Shown in pieces: positions 41,832 to 51,779 of a stretch of 64,000 nucleotides of DNA. Within the stretch, counting starts at the first letter, position 1; every line of letters begins with the position of its first letter. Source of the DNA: Saccharina japonica (taxonomy: Eukaryota > Sar > Phaeophyceae > Laminariales > Laminariaceae); contig MEHQ01004448.1 in the NCBI GenBank assembly GCA_008828725.1, positions 144,063-208,062 of the forward strand, written 5' to 3'. Under the pieces are notes generated by a model, which was not told where the DNA came from, ran no database searches, and saw nothing but the letters and a program-made list of their open reading frames with translations. A program made the position numbers and the translations under genes.

Positions 41832-43430
41832 TCACAAGCCGTCCCCATCCTCCCCCTCCACCTCCTCGTCGCTGCTGCTAATCGTACGCCCTCCGCGCTG
41901 CAGAACGCCGCCGCCCCCCCCGCCGCCGCCGCCTCCTCCTCCTCCTCCTGCAAAGCGTGCCACCATGGCCCCGTCGTCGTCCGACGAGACGACCGCCCCA
42001 CAATCCTCGTACTGCCCAACCGTATCGAACGGCGTACACCCATCTGCGGTCACCGCCGCCTCATCAGCGCCATAGCTCAGCAGCAAGCGCACCATGTCGT
42101 TCGTGCCAGCGTTCCTCCCGTTCGCCGCCGCCGAGTGCAGGGGGGTGAACCCCTTCTCGTCCCGCGTCTGGACGTCCGCCCCGAGCTTGAGCAGGGCTTC
42201 CGCGGCGTCGCGCTTGAGGAACCGGCAGGCGAGGTGGAGAGGGGTGAACTGCTCCTCGCCCCGCGCCTCGATGTCGCACCCGGCCCGGGCGAGGAGATCG
42301 ATCGCCCCGGCCCGGTTAAAGGTCGCCGCGTGGTGCAGGGCCGTCTCGCCATCCGCGTCCACGGCGTCCAAGTTAGCGCCGTGCTTGATCAAGGCTGTCA
42401 GGACGTCGAGGTGGCCCTCGTCGGCAGCGCGGTGCAGCGCCGGCTGGTCGGGAGATCTCGAGCTGTTCACGTCCGCGCCGTGCATCAGCAGCGCTCTCAC
42501 GACGTCCGCGTACCCGTTGCAAGCGGCCCATTCGAGGGGAGAGGCCCCGCCGCCCTGGCGGTCGTTGACGGCAGTCTTTGGGCCGGCCGCGAGGAGCGCG
42601 ATCGTGGAGCGGATGTGACCCTCCTTGGCCGCCAGGCAGAGCGGCGAGAACCCTGTCCGGGTTAATTTGCGCGTGCTGGCTCCGAGCTTCAAGAGGGCGT
42701 CGACGGAGACGCTCGCGCCGTACTCGGCGGCGACGTGTAGGGCTGTCAGGCCGTCCTTATCCCGAGCTTCTAGGTCGGCTCCTGCCTCGGCCAGGGAGCG
42801 GAGCACTCCCGACATGCCCCTGCTCGCTGCGAGGTGCAACGCGGATACTCCTCCTGAGGAGGAAGCCACGTCTATGTCGGCTCCGTGCTTGGCGAGCACC
42901 GCCAGCAAATTCAAATGTCCGTGCTGGACCGCGAGCTGTAGCGGCGAGCACCCGTCCGAGTCGCAGAAGGGGCTCACCCAGGCCCCTCCCGAGAGCAACG
43001 CCTCGGCAGCCCCGGCTTGGCCGTGCCTCGCCGCGAGGTGGAGCGGGGTGCGGCGCTTGCTGTCCTGCTGGTTTGCGTCGGCCCCATGGGACAGTAGCAA
43101 GCGCACCATTTTCTCGTCTCCGCGAACAGCGGCGAGATGTAGAGGGGCATCACCATTGGCATCCCTCTCCCCAGGGCCTGCTCCGCGCTCGAGTAGGTCC
43201 GCCACGAGCATTCCGTGACGGCCCCGGACAGCCAGGTGCATGGTACTCCCCTCAGCCCCAGCGTTTTGCAGCGTCGAGACGAGGTTGAGGTCTCCTGTGT
43301 CCGCAGACACCTCCAGCAGCAGCCGTAACCATTGCGCCAACTGTTCCGGTGTGGCTCGGTCGAAAACTAGATCGAAAAGACGAGCTTCGTTGTCGTCCAG
43401 GAAGGTGCGCCTCTGGTCCCTGTTCAGCAT
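41832..43430 (-). CDS. Ankyrin-repeat protein, 532 residues
   Basis: This is one uninterrupted 1,599-bp frame of about 60% GC, well above its surroundings. After an N-terminal segment (1-40, DDNEARLFDLVFDRATPEQL) come about 12 ankyrin repeats spanning roughly 40-470. They carry the usual TPLHLAA, LL..GAD and D.DG signatures, for example at 95-126 (DAPLHLAAVRGDEKMVRLLL), 128-160, 363-393 and 396-425. The last full repeat has a three-residue insertion (NGRNAGTND). Then come a 14-Gly run (495-508) and an acidic tail (SSSDEEVEGEDGDGL). There is no transmembrane segment, kinase or zinc finger. Ankyrin arrays bind other proteins; the partner cannot be inferred. The start is the first Met after an upstream stop. 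It is the best-supported gene of the window. Confidence 0.93.
   Translation of the reverse strand: MLNRDQRRTFLDDNEARLFDLVFDRATPEQLAQWLRLLLEVSADTGDLNLVSTLQNAGAEGSTMHLAVRGRHGMLVADLLERGAGPGERDANGDAPLHLAAVRGDEKMVRLLLSHGADANQQDSKRRTPLHLAARHGQAGAAEALLSGGAWVSPFCDSDGCSPLQLAVQHGHLNLLAVLAKHGADIDVASSSGGVSALHLAASRGMSGVLRSLAEAGADLEARDKDGLTALHVAAEYGASVSVDALLKLGASTRKLTRTGFSPLCLAAKEGHIRSTIALLAAGPKTAVNDRQGGGASPLEWAACNGYADVVRALLMHGADVNSSRSPDQPALHRAADEGHLDVLTALIKHGANLDAVDADGETALHHAATFNRAGAIDLLARAGCDIEARGEEQFTPLHLACRFLKRDAAEALLKLGADVQTRDEKGFTPLHSAAANGRNAGTNDMVRLLLSYGADEAAVTADGCTPFDTVGQYEDCGAVVSSDDDGAMVARFAGGGGGGGGGGGGGGVLQRGGRTISSSDEEVEGEDGDGL
41902..41951. repeat. GCC/CTC triplet tract coding the poly-Gly run
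   Basis: This tract of CCGCCG and CCTCCT triplets codes the 14-Gly stretch on the minus strand. It mixes GGC, GGG and GGA codons. Being mixed rather than pure, it is less prone to slippage than the CAG tracts elsewhere. Confidence 0.8.
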
Positions 43431-43788
43431 GCTGCTTGCTGACTCGAGAGCTGTCGACGTGGCGTGCCAAGGGAAGGAAGCGGGACAGGCACTGGTGAGT
43501 ACAGTAGTGTCGCTCTGCGGGCTGCGCTGAGCTCAGGGCAGATAAAAATGTTCCGTTTTGAAGTTTTTTTCGGGGAGCATACCCGTCGTGCGAATGCAAA
43601 CAGAAAATATGGAAACCCTTTGTTCTCCCAGAAACCAGCAGCCAGAGAAGACAGAAGCCCTGAACAGAGAGAGCAAAGGAAGCGTTTAGACCGGTCGAAC
43701 GTCGTTCGCGAGACAGCAGACGCGGGGCCATCCCTACTTCACCCTCCTCGCCCTTCTGGGCAAGAAGTGGTTCTGTAGCTCATGCGTT
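43431..43788. promoter_or_regulatory. Candidate divergent promoter region
   Basis: This 358-bp interval separates the minus-strand ankyrin start (43430) from the plus-strand candidate exon (43789). A GCAGATAAAAATG TATA-like stretch at about 43537 is the only element I can point to. Assignment is by position only. The interval itself contains a plus ORF of 104 residues without known motifs. Confidence 0.3.
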
Positions 43789-43953
43789 ATGGTCGACGAC
43801 TCAAATGATATCTTTGTCCTTGGCCCGGCCGTCGCAGCAGTGCAGCTGCTCGAACTCGTTTTGGGGGTAAGCCGTTCGAAATTACTGCTGTTGTTACGAG
43901 AGCCTAGGGAGCGATATGACACGGCGTTGAGCAATGACAGTATGGCCATGCAG
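43789..43953 (+). CDS. Candidate first exon of an unknown gene
   Basis: The frame MVDDSNDIFVLGPAVAAVQL runs 55 codons to NDSMAMQ and stops exactly at CAG|GTAGGT, a strong 5' splice site. Its composition (aliphatic helix LLELVLG..SKLLLLLREPRERY) looks like protein rather than repeat. The unspliced frame goes on to 44082 but turns poor. A matching 3' exon was not found; the downstream DNA to 44412 is a CAG-rich tract. The function is unknown. Confidence 0.35.
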
Positions 43954-44174
43954 GTAGGTGTACACCCATGCTCGTGTCGGCTTGACAATGCTCCCATTGC
44001 GCTGAATCTCTACACTGCTGTACGAGTACGTACAGGCCGCCGATATATCCGACAAAAAGTAATTATATTCTTTGCGGCGTAAATGATCATAGAGCCCCAA
44101 GCCCTTCCTACTTCCTACTCTGACTCGCAGGTCGGACTCGTAGTATACACGACGAGCTGCGGGTATGATTCATC

Positions 44175-44275
44175 ATACAGCAGCAGCAGCAGCAACAGCA
44201 GCAACAGCCGCAGCAGCAGCAGCAGGAACAACAGCAGCAGCAGTAGGAACAACAACAGCAGTAATGCGAGCTACG
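44175..44275. repeat. Interrupted (CAG)n(CAA) tract
   Basis: CAGCAGCAGCAGCAACAGC with AGGAACAAC breaks extends over about 100 bp. It explains the Ser/Asn-rich ORF at 44083-44412. Confidence 0.85.
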
Positions 44276-45267
44276 AGTACTCCGCACAGCTATTGATACG
44301 AGGCAGATGCCACTATTGTGTGTTGAACACGGCAGAGTCAGGTCCAGCAGTCCGTATCAGGGCTGGCGTGTTGTGCGTTGAATGCCGGTATACGGGTATG
44401 GTAGGCGTTTAGTAGACATACAGTTCTTACTATGAATACTGTTGTAGTTCCTGCACCCCCCAGCACCCCCCCATTTTTTTTTGCTGAAGTACTGGATTAT
44501 CCGGAACAGGATCAGGAACGACCCCCCAGAAGAGTGACGTCACCCTGTGACACAGCAAAGCAGTCAAGATCGTGTGAGGTTCGCCCTCCGGAGAGTTCAC
44601 AACTATTAAAAACCAAAAGCTTCCGCACCAGAAACAGAAAAAAGCTTGATCTCGACCAAAGTCACCACCCACCCACCCACCCAATCGCGAACCGTCAGTA
44701 TACAGCGTATTATCTAGACGCCTTCGTACCAGTGATGGAGATTGCCTCCGGAAACAGTGTGCCGATCAAATTTTGAAAAATATTGCCCCCAAAAAGGCAA
44801 TCTTGATATTTTCGGCAATCTTGGCGAAAAGAGGCAATCTCGATCTCGATCTCAATCTTGATATTTGTCTCGCCAAATCAAGCAGTTTTTAATATTTATT
44901 CCCGTTCGTAGCTCCATTTTTTTTCAATGTAAGACTACTTCGAGTATTTGGTACCCATGTTTTTGTCGTACATATTCATAGGTACCAGCTGGTTGGTACC
45001 CTAGTACACTGCCTATTAATGGTAAGAAACAGGGCAAGCTGGACCAGGCTCGATCTCTTATTTGAGAATGGGATTGGTTCTACAATAATTTCAATACAGT
45101 ACCAGCCTGTTCAGAAAAAAGTAACTCAGAAGAAAGTCAGCCCGGAACGTTGAAAAAAATTGAGAAAGCTCTCAGCCTATAGTCAGAGCCTTAGAATAAA
45201 TAAAGTTCACAACGAAAACAATTAATTGTTGTTGCACTGTTAATACCATTTGTGCACTACGTACAGC
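44276..45267. other. Stretch without a recognised gene
   Basis: GGCAATCTTG(G/A)(C/T) and TCTCGATCTCGATCTCAATC short repeats lie at 44780-44880. At 45020-45150 fragments of the AAGAAACAGG MITE family occur (GGTAAGAAACAGGGCAAGCT). The plus ORF at 44432-44776 has no motif. Confidence 0.4.
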
Positions 45268-45425
45268 AGTACAGAAGACCTAATAAGAAACAGGATATAA
45301 AGAAAAACAGGCTAATATTTGGAGGAAAATAAGAAATTCAGGAGTCGTTATCTTGATATAAGTGCGGAAAGAACCCTCTCTCGAATCCAGCCTGGACCAG
45401 ACTTTCTGTTTCTCATTATAGATCT
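45268..45425. mobile_element. MITE, ACAGGACACCTAATAAGAAA family, copy
   Basis: CAGAAGACCTAATAAGAAAC and TTTCTGTTTCTCATTATAGA are imperfect inverted ends. CAGGAGTCGTTATCTTGATA and CCTCTCTCGAATCCAGCCTG are shared with 39575-39737. Confidence 0.75.
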
Positions 45426-45442
45426 AACTGTTATGGGATTGT

Positions 45443-46056
45443 TTTGAGCCGCGATTTCTGGCGATAATTTTTCTAGTTTTGAGGATCCAGAAACATGTGC
45501 ATGATAAATAAGGACCATCTATCATGGGCTTCTCATTGTTAAAACTGGTTCTGTAGAGTAATGGTTCGTCTTGTTCGTCAAACGACGCAAAGCCAACGGC
45601 CGCCGCACCACCGCGAGCGTGGTCTCGGCATCCAAGTACGGGTGGATTTTCACCGCGGACGTCGAATCGCCACCGCTGCTGCTGCTGCTACTGTTGCTGC
45701 TGCGACGTCGAATCGCCATCGCTGCTGCCGTGCTGCTGGTATCGCTTCCATGCGAGGGAGAAGCGATAGCTTTTACACAGGAGTCATAGCCCGTAGGTAC
45801 AGCTCGCCGTACGTGTGATGCTTGGCGTGGGTGACAGATACACTCGGCAGATGGGCAGCAGTATTGCTGCTGTACAGTAGTGACAGTACACAAAATTCAA
45901 GTAACTCTCAGTTCCTGGAGGTTTTGCAGATTTTTGCCCCCTCCTGGAACTGAGAGCAAACATAACGATGATTTCCTGGCCCATAATAGATGGTTATGAT
46001 TTTTGGGTTTCGGAGATCGCTGAAAACTACAGAAATCACGGCTCAAAATTTTCCTA
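45443..46056. mobile_element. TIR element with long imperfect ends and CTG-rich interior
   Basis: TTTTGAGCCGCGATTTCTGG (from about 45443) through CCATCTATCATGGGC (to 45530) faces GGCCCATAATAGATGG through AGAAATCACGGCTCAAAA (45977-46052). The inverted ends are about 80-90 bp with small gaps. The interior holds a CTG run at 45678-45705, and ACTCTCAGTTCCTGGAGG/CCTCCTGGAACTGAGAG form a hairpin at 45905-45955. Confidence 0.7.
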
Positions 46057-46527
46057 AGATAATAGTAGCTGGTCTTACTGTAGGAGAAAACGTCTTGTCG
46101 GGGATCGAAATTAGAAGGTGCGACATGAGAAAGTGTGCTTTCGCGCGCGCCCAGAACAAGACAATCCGCCTGAGCCTGATTTAAGGTTTCTTGTGAGAAG
46201 GCTACTGTAGTACTACTGTATTACGACTCTCGATTTTCCGGGATTCGTGGGGGAGATACTTTCCGCCCTTTAACCTGAACCAGCTCGTACTACTGGTGTA
46301 TGATATATATTAACAGTCAAAGGGAGATCAATCAACCAAGCGAGGGCTCTGAGAGTGCCGTGTGTGTCTCCATTTGATATCAGTAGGTACTACAGCAGCC
46401 AGCCGTTCCGCCGCTGAAACGTAGAGTACTCGCTTCCAACCCACGCACCCACCTCAACGAACTTTCGACTTAAATAAGCAACGCATACGTAACCAACTTG
46501 AACATGTAATGGATACAGTTACTATAT

Positions 46528-46883
46528 AGTGGGTACCCCGATTCAAGAGCGCCCGAGATAAGAGCATTCAGGATTTAAGAGCGGCCAGATCATCATATCC
46601 CACCTATATACCAAAAGATACATACTGCCCACAACAGATAAGAGCAATGCGTAGTTAAGGCTCATTCTTATCGGAGCCATAATTTTCCAAAAATTCCATT
46701 TTGGTTTTCGCGCAACTTTCTAGGATTCCGTTTTTTGTCCAATATTTCCTCTTTTTTCTTTTTCCTTTTTTGTTGTTTGGAAAAAAATATCGGAAAATAT
46801 GGAAAAAGCTTGCTCGTTAAGAATGGCCCTAAGAGCGCTTGTTTTTGCTTGTCACGGGGCGCTCTCAAATCGGAGTACCCACT
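46528..46883. mobile_element. TIR element, AGTGGGTAC(C/T)CCGATT type, with nested insertion
   Basis: AGTGGGTACCCCGATTCAAG, continuing AGCGCCC, faces GGGCGCTCTCAAATCGGAGT with ACCCACT: 27-bp ends with three mismatches. Inside at 46655-46832 is another TIR pair (TTAAGGCTCATTCTTA and TAAGAATGGCCCTAA), AT-rich and foldback-like (AATTTTCCAAAAATTCC against GGAAAATATGGAAAAA). This is an element within an element. Confidence 0.75.
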
Positions 46884-46957
46884 CTGTATGCAATACTAAG
46901 TCAAGCCGTGGGCCGCAGGCCGTAGGCCTTTGTATGTATGTCGTACAATAGTAATGA

Positions 46958-47203
46958 CTCATCCCACGGTAGGGGCGCGGCAGATTTTTCTGAGCTCCTC
47001 ACATGAGGAGGTCAATATCTCTCTCACCCGAAACATGACTTCGGAAACATTCGTTTGCGCAACCCGACCAAAACTTCCAATGCGGTAGTCCGAAAACAAA
47101 CATACCAGTAAAATATTAATAGTATCCGGTGGTTACTCACTTGAGGAGCTCAACCGGTCAGAAAATATGGCGCCAAAAAGTGGTACCCCTACCGTGGGAT
47201 TAC
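46958..47203 (+). mobile_element. MITE-A copy, diverged
   Basis: ATCCCACGGTAGGGGCGCGG opens it and AAAAAGTGGTACCCCTACCG closes it with TGGGAT. Here the TIR has changed from CTACGATAGAGGTGC to CCCACGGTAGGGG in both ends alike, so the two ends have changed together. The interior CTGAGCTCCTCACATGAGGA is retained. Confidence 0.75.
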
Positions 47204-49139
47204 TCTAATCTTCGGGCGAGGGGGTGAAATGATGAGATGGTGGGATGGTGGGATCTCTATGAACTCCATTTGATGTTCTTGCTCCTTCTCGCTCATTGCT
47301 GTTTGGCATGCCGGCCTCGCCCTCAGCCAGGAGAGATGTGCTGCCAGTACATCCTGACTCGGTACCCAGCCCTTACGTCTGCCTTTGATCGCCAGAGTCA
47401 GATGGTTGACACTTGTTTCCGTCTGAAGCCCCAGAGAGGTTAATCATTAATTACCCCCCTGACCCCCCCCCCGAAACGACGTAATGAGCGCCCAAATGCT
47501 AGAGGTGTCTCTATTAGCAGTAGGAACGGTGCTCCGTCTCGAATGGGATGCGTGGTCAATAGTAAAATGACCAAGGCAAGCAACAAATGAATACCCCCCC
47601 CCCCCCTGCATACACCCCTCCGCAGGATTTCGAAGGACTACTGCTAATGGGAAGGCAAATGGACCGTTGTTCGTACGAACATACAGTACATACCTCCGTT
47701 GCTGCCGAAAATCCACCGAAGAACGCGCAGCACCCCATGGTAAGACTTTTGTCGTGATGCACCAAGTTAACATCCATTTTGTCCGCCGAATATTCTATCC
47801 TTAAGGTTTAATTGTTACGTGGTACACTGCAGTATATGGAGCAACCATGCAGTACCTATATCGTATTACACCTCACTGCTGCACCCTCGAGGGGTTTTCG
47901 CCCCCGGCTAAACACGGAAACACTTACCCGCGATCAAACGTTGACGAGCACCCCCGCTCTGCTACTCCCTAGACCCCTTGAACAACATCCACAGTTCCAA
48001 CGTCAATTTGAATCCCCATGACTGTATTCCTTCTCCTATACTACTGCTGGCTTCGGGCCGTCGCCGCATCAATCCCTTCTCGCACTACAGCGATGATCGG
48101 AGTCTCAGACCTCCCGAGCAGATACTTTACCCTTCTACTTTATTTACGGCATACATCACCCTACGTTCGTTCCTAGTAGTTTGCACCAAGGAGACGGAGG
48201 GTGCTGGCAGTTTTGTTTTGAGGTTTTAAGACACGCGCCAGGAGGGAACACAAAACGCACGAACCAAAAATTCCCGTAGTTTTCCACGGACCCGATACCG
48301 TCTTCGCGGTGCCCCCGGTGGCGGTGTCCCCCAACGACACTAAGCACCGCCAGCCTGCAAGGTTGGTGTCGCAGGGGGGGGGTCCAACAAGCTTCTCACC
48401 ATATGTATGACGAGCTGTCCAACCGACGGCGTGCACCATCACCACGAACCGCGATACAATACCTCGAGAGAAGGATACAGCAAACCACAGCACCGCTCAT
48501 GCAACACAGTGCGACAGACATTGCAACCAGTCTTCGTACGCACGCACCCTCGCACGGTCGCAAACGTAATGGTCCGCGCTATTACATGTAAGACCCTTGC
48601 AGCCAAACCACACATACGTAAAGCGCAAATGCAAAGATGGACACCGCAGCCGGGTAGGTCTCCATGAGGTAGGCCAGGGACAAGGACACGGGCTCGTCGT
48701 CCTGTGGATCACCCGCGGTGCAGTAATGCCTTGCCTGGGTGTGCACGCTCTGCAAAATAGACGGGCACGGTCAAGCGGCAATAGCAACAGATAATGCGCA
48801 AAAAAACAAGAAGAAGACAATGAGACACAAAATAAATAAAACAAGGTCAAGCACAGGATGGGCGCGCAGTATAGATTACCGAGCCTCTCACGTAAGAAAC
48901 CGGGAGGTTGATGACCCAGGATAATTTTCGTGTTTTGAGGAAGGGTGTGTGTTCACACTAAATTCAGTGTACTCACTGCCGAATTGATTCGTTCCCCGGA
49001 GACACCTGGCTGGATTGCTTGTGGGACGATACAGTATAGTACTGTAGATAACTATTGCCTATTAATTGACTGGCATTATATGTGCAGCAGCAGGCTTCAA
49101 TAAGGGTCACGATAGGGGCACGTAGAACGTGTTGGTCGA
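47204..49139. other. Stretch without a recognised gene
   Basis: Short ORFs lie on both strands. The one at 47237-47443 has a hydrophobic Leu/Cys-rich N-terminus resembling a signal peptide (LMFLLLLAHCCLACRP) and ends at 68 residues. It could be an exon or chance. Parts of the poly-C repeat (47560-47610) and the CATAAGAAAC MITE type (48890-49015) are present. The region 48400-48800 has overlapping frames without motifs. Confidence 0.3.
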
Positions 49140-49147
49140 CACATTTC

Positions 49148-49475
49148 TGGTCGATTATTACTGACTATTACTGACTATTACTGACTGTTGCTGGCTGTTA
49201 CTGACTTTTACTCACTTTTACTGGCTATTACTGACCATTGCTGACTATTACTGACAATTTTTGGCTATTACTGGCTATTACTGACTATTACTGACTACTA
49301 CTGACTACTACTGACTATTACTGACTATTGCTGACTACTACTGACTGCTACTGGCTGTTACTGACTGTAAATGGCTATTCCTGACTGTAAATTACTATTA
49401 CTGACCTATTACTGACCATCACTGACTTTTACTGACTATTATCGACTATTACCGACTATTAGTTTAGTCCCCAAC
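49148..49475 (+). repeat. 10-bp minisatellite, CTGACTATTA
   Basis: About 30 units of CTGACTATTA vary as CTGGCTATTA, CTGACTACTA and CTGACCATTG. Its inverse (GTCAGTAATA) forms the array at 54855-54962. Confidence 0.95.
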
Positions 49476-49539
49476 TGAGGAGCTACCCAATAAGGCATGC
49501 CTCATCGTTGGAGCACTGTCATTAATAATTAATATCACT

Positions 49540-49612
49540 CTGTCCCGAAATATAAGCACCTTATTATTGAATATTAGTGTATAAAAGGTGCTTACATTTC
49601 GGTACAGAGTGG
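49540..49612. mobile_element. Stowaway-like MITE, simple copy
   Basis: ACTCTGTCCCGAAATATAAG faces TTACATTTCGGTACAGAGT: a compact element of about 70 bp with a loop that reads ATTGAATATTAGTGTATAAA. It is the simple form of 24711-24835. Confidence 0.8.
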
Positions 49613-49683
49613 TAGTGTTTTTACAACATCTTCGTCATATACCTACGTAGGCCACGGGCTTGTTCACCGAGTTATCTCATAAC

Positions 49684-50192
49684 AGATGCATGCTACGATA
49701 GAGGTGCACCGTGTCTTTTCTGAGCTCCTCGCTGGGGGAGCTCCGTATTTCACCGAAACAGTGGTTAGGGCCCGAATTAACGAGTATAAAATAAATTCAA
49801 TTTGGAAAAAATAATATTCAAATTCGCTTTTCATTGGTCAACACACGCACCAGCACCAAATATTATGCCCCAAGATCCTAATCTTTGGTGCTGGTGCGTG
49901 TGTTGACCAATGAAAAGCGGATTTTCTATTTTTTTTTCGATCCTAATCTTTGGTGCTGGTGCGTGTGTTGACCAATGAAAAGCGGATTTTATATTTGTTT
50001 TTTCCAAATTGAATTTTTTTCTTCTTCGTTAAAACGGGCCCTTAAGGAGGAAAACAAAACTGACAGGTCTATATATCTATATATGCATACTCTTCAAGAT
50101 ATAGTCCGACGATTTTGGGGTTAAGGAGACCCCATCATTCAAGGAACGTTTCAGCCAAAAAAAGGTATACCTTGTACCTCTATCGCAAGCAC
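49684..50192 (+). mobile_element. MITE-A copy split by a foldback MITE
   Basis: The left part TGCATGCTACGATAGAGGTG to ACCGAAACAGTGG (49684-49765) and right part AGGAGGAAAACAAAACTGAC to CTCTATCGCAAGCACGCGTC (50045-50192) are family order-correct on each side of 49766-50044. This shows that the TTAGGGCCCG element jumped in after the MITE-A copy. Confidence 0.85.
49766..50044. mobile_element. Foldback MITE, TTAGGGCCCG family, copy 3 (nested)
   Basis: TTAGGGCCCGAATTAACGAG to TTAAAACGGGCCCTTAA. The right half of the stem is duplicated (TTGGTGCTGGTGCGTGTGTT occurs twice, about 49884 and 49946), making it about 60 bp longer than 33478-33697. The flanking TTA/TTAA could be the target duplication. 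Confidence 0.85.
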
Positions 50193-51452
50193 GCGTCAAC
50201 ACTCGTGTTTTCGTGTGAGCTATACCACAGTAACATTAATAGTAATATAAATCCCCTGATGTGATGAGCCACAGAAGCAATGTTGATAGTAGTATACATG
50301 TCTACATGGAAGGAGGCTCAAAACCAATTTGGCGCAACCCCTCCAGTAGCAAGCACCTCAGAGTGGAAACCCTGGTTTTATTTCCCGGTCAGAGTTGTAA
50401 TTGACCTATAAACACGACATCATGACACCCGAAGGGCCGACCTACCTGGGAATATCCAGCGCGTGGGGGGTGGTGCTGTACCGTCTTCATCATAGCCCAC
50501 CGCAGGTCCACCACCTCCATCGGACACTCGTGGAACCACCGACAAAAACCAGCTTGGATGGTGCCGCTCCAGCCGTCATGTTTGGGTACAGCAACGACAC
50601 CGCTACTGTCAGACTGGCAGACGCTAATCGCGGCCAAGCATCGCGAATGTAACGACCATGACCCAGTCGAGACGTCCAGCGCTGCTGCGGCCACAGCCAT
50701 CGCCGAGCCGGATGCCGCCCGTTTGATCATTGACGGAACCGGAAGGAGATGGGATCACGGTGAAATATGAGCTTCGGACGAAATTGACGGAGTGGCGGAA
50801 TCTACCTGCCCGGGTCCCGGGAGCAGTGGGCACAGGACGTGCGACCAAGCTGACGGCAGATTCCACGAAGACTTTGATTCTTGGAAGCGAGTCGAAAGAT
50901 AGCTCACGGACACGAGCGTGAGTCGATCGAGCTCTCTGAATCTCGCGGTTTTCTTGCCCGCGGTGTAAATGCTGGCGGCCTGGATGCACAAGGCCTGCAC
51001 GGCCACGTTTAGTTTCAAACGGTACGGGCAAAAGGTGCAGCTCACACGAACGTAACACCACTATTAATATATGCTTGGAAGAGAGGAATGTCGCCCTCGA
51101 CGGGCTTCGTCAAAGCCTATACCTGATACGTAGGTGTGCAATAGAGGCTGTCATTTTTAAGTACGCCATATTTAATTATTGGATGTGGGGTAAACATAAC
51201 GTATTATGATGATCGAGCAAGGGCATAAGACGCATTCGTGGGAGTGGTGCAGTTTTCACTAAGGGTAGAGCACAGCTGACTACTGTAGGGTTTGCCGGAT
51301 ATAGTGCCTTGGTGGCCCCAACTACTGCAACGTACGTAGGAGCAACGCGACATTGGCACGTCGTTCAGTACAGCAGGTGGGCTCCAATCATCTGGCGTAC
51401 ATATATTGTCACAGTCTAGCGAAATGCAGGGCAACAGTACGCACTGTGGAGG
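50193..51452. other. GC-richer stretch, possible coding remnant
   Basis: Frames on both strands are open over 50389-51061: minus 50389-50730 and 50624-51061, plus 50401-50652 and 50730-50921. The GC rise suggests one or more exons. Without a known domain or a convincing splice pair I cannot choose a strand, so I do not annotate a gene. Confidence 0.35.
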
Positions 51453-51454
51453 CA

Positions 51455-51778
51455 TGCTACGATAGAGGTGCACCATGTGTTTTTGCCTTAGAAGGGTGGT
51501 TACTTGAAGAGCTCTACACCTCACCCTAAACTGATCATTAAGGGAGGAAGTGAATGCGGGATCCGATTGAAAATCCCCTGGCCGAAGCAAACAAGGGACA
51601 ATGTTGAAACCAAATAATGACAATAATGACAATAATGACAATAATGACAATAATGACAATAATGACAATAATGACAATAATGACAATAATGACAAAACTA
51701 CGACGATTTGGGGTTAAGGAGCTCGATCATTCAGAAACCATTTCAGCCAAAAAGTGCTACTTCTATCGTAGCACGCGT
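51455..51778 (+). mobile_element. MITE-A copy with (AATGAC)n insertion
   Basis: GGCATGCTACGATAGAGGTG opens it and GCTACTTCTATCGTAGCACG closes it. A pure 9-bp-period TGACAATAA microsatellite of about nine units lies at 51615-51695 in place of the AATGAAAGTCC part of the family. Confidence 0.85.
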
Positions 51779-51779
51779 C

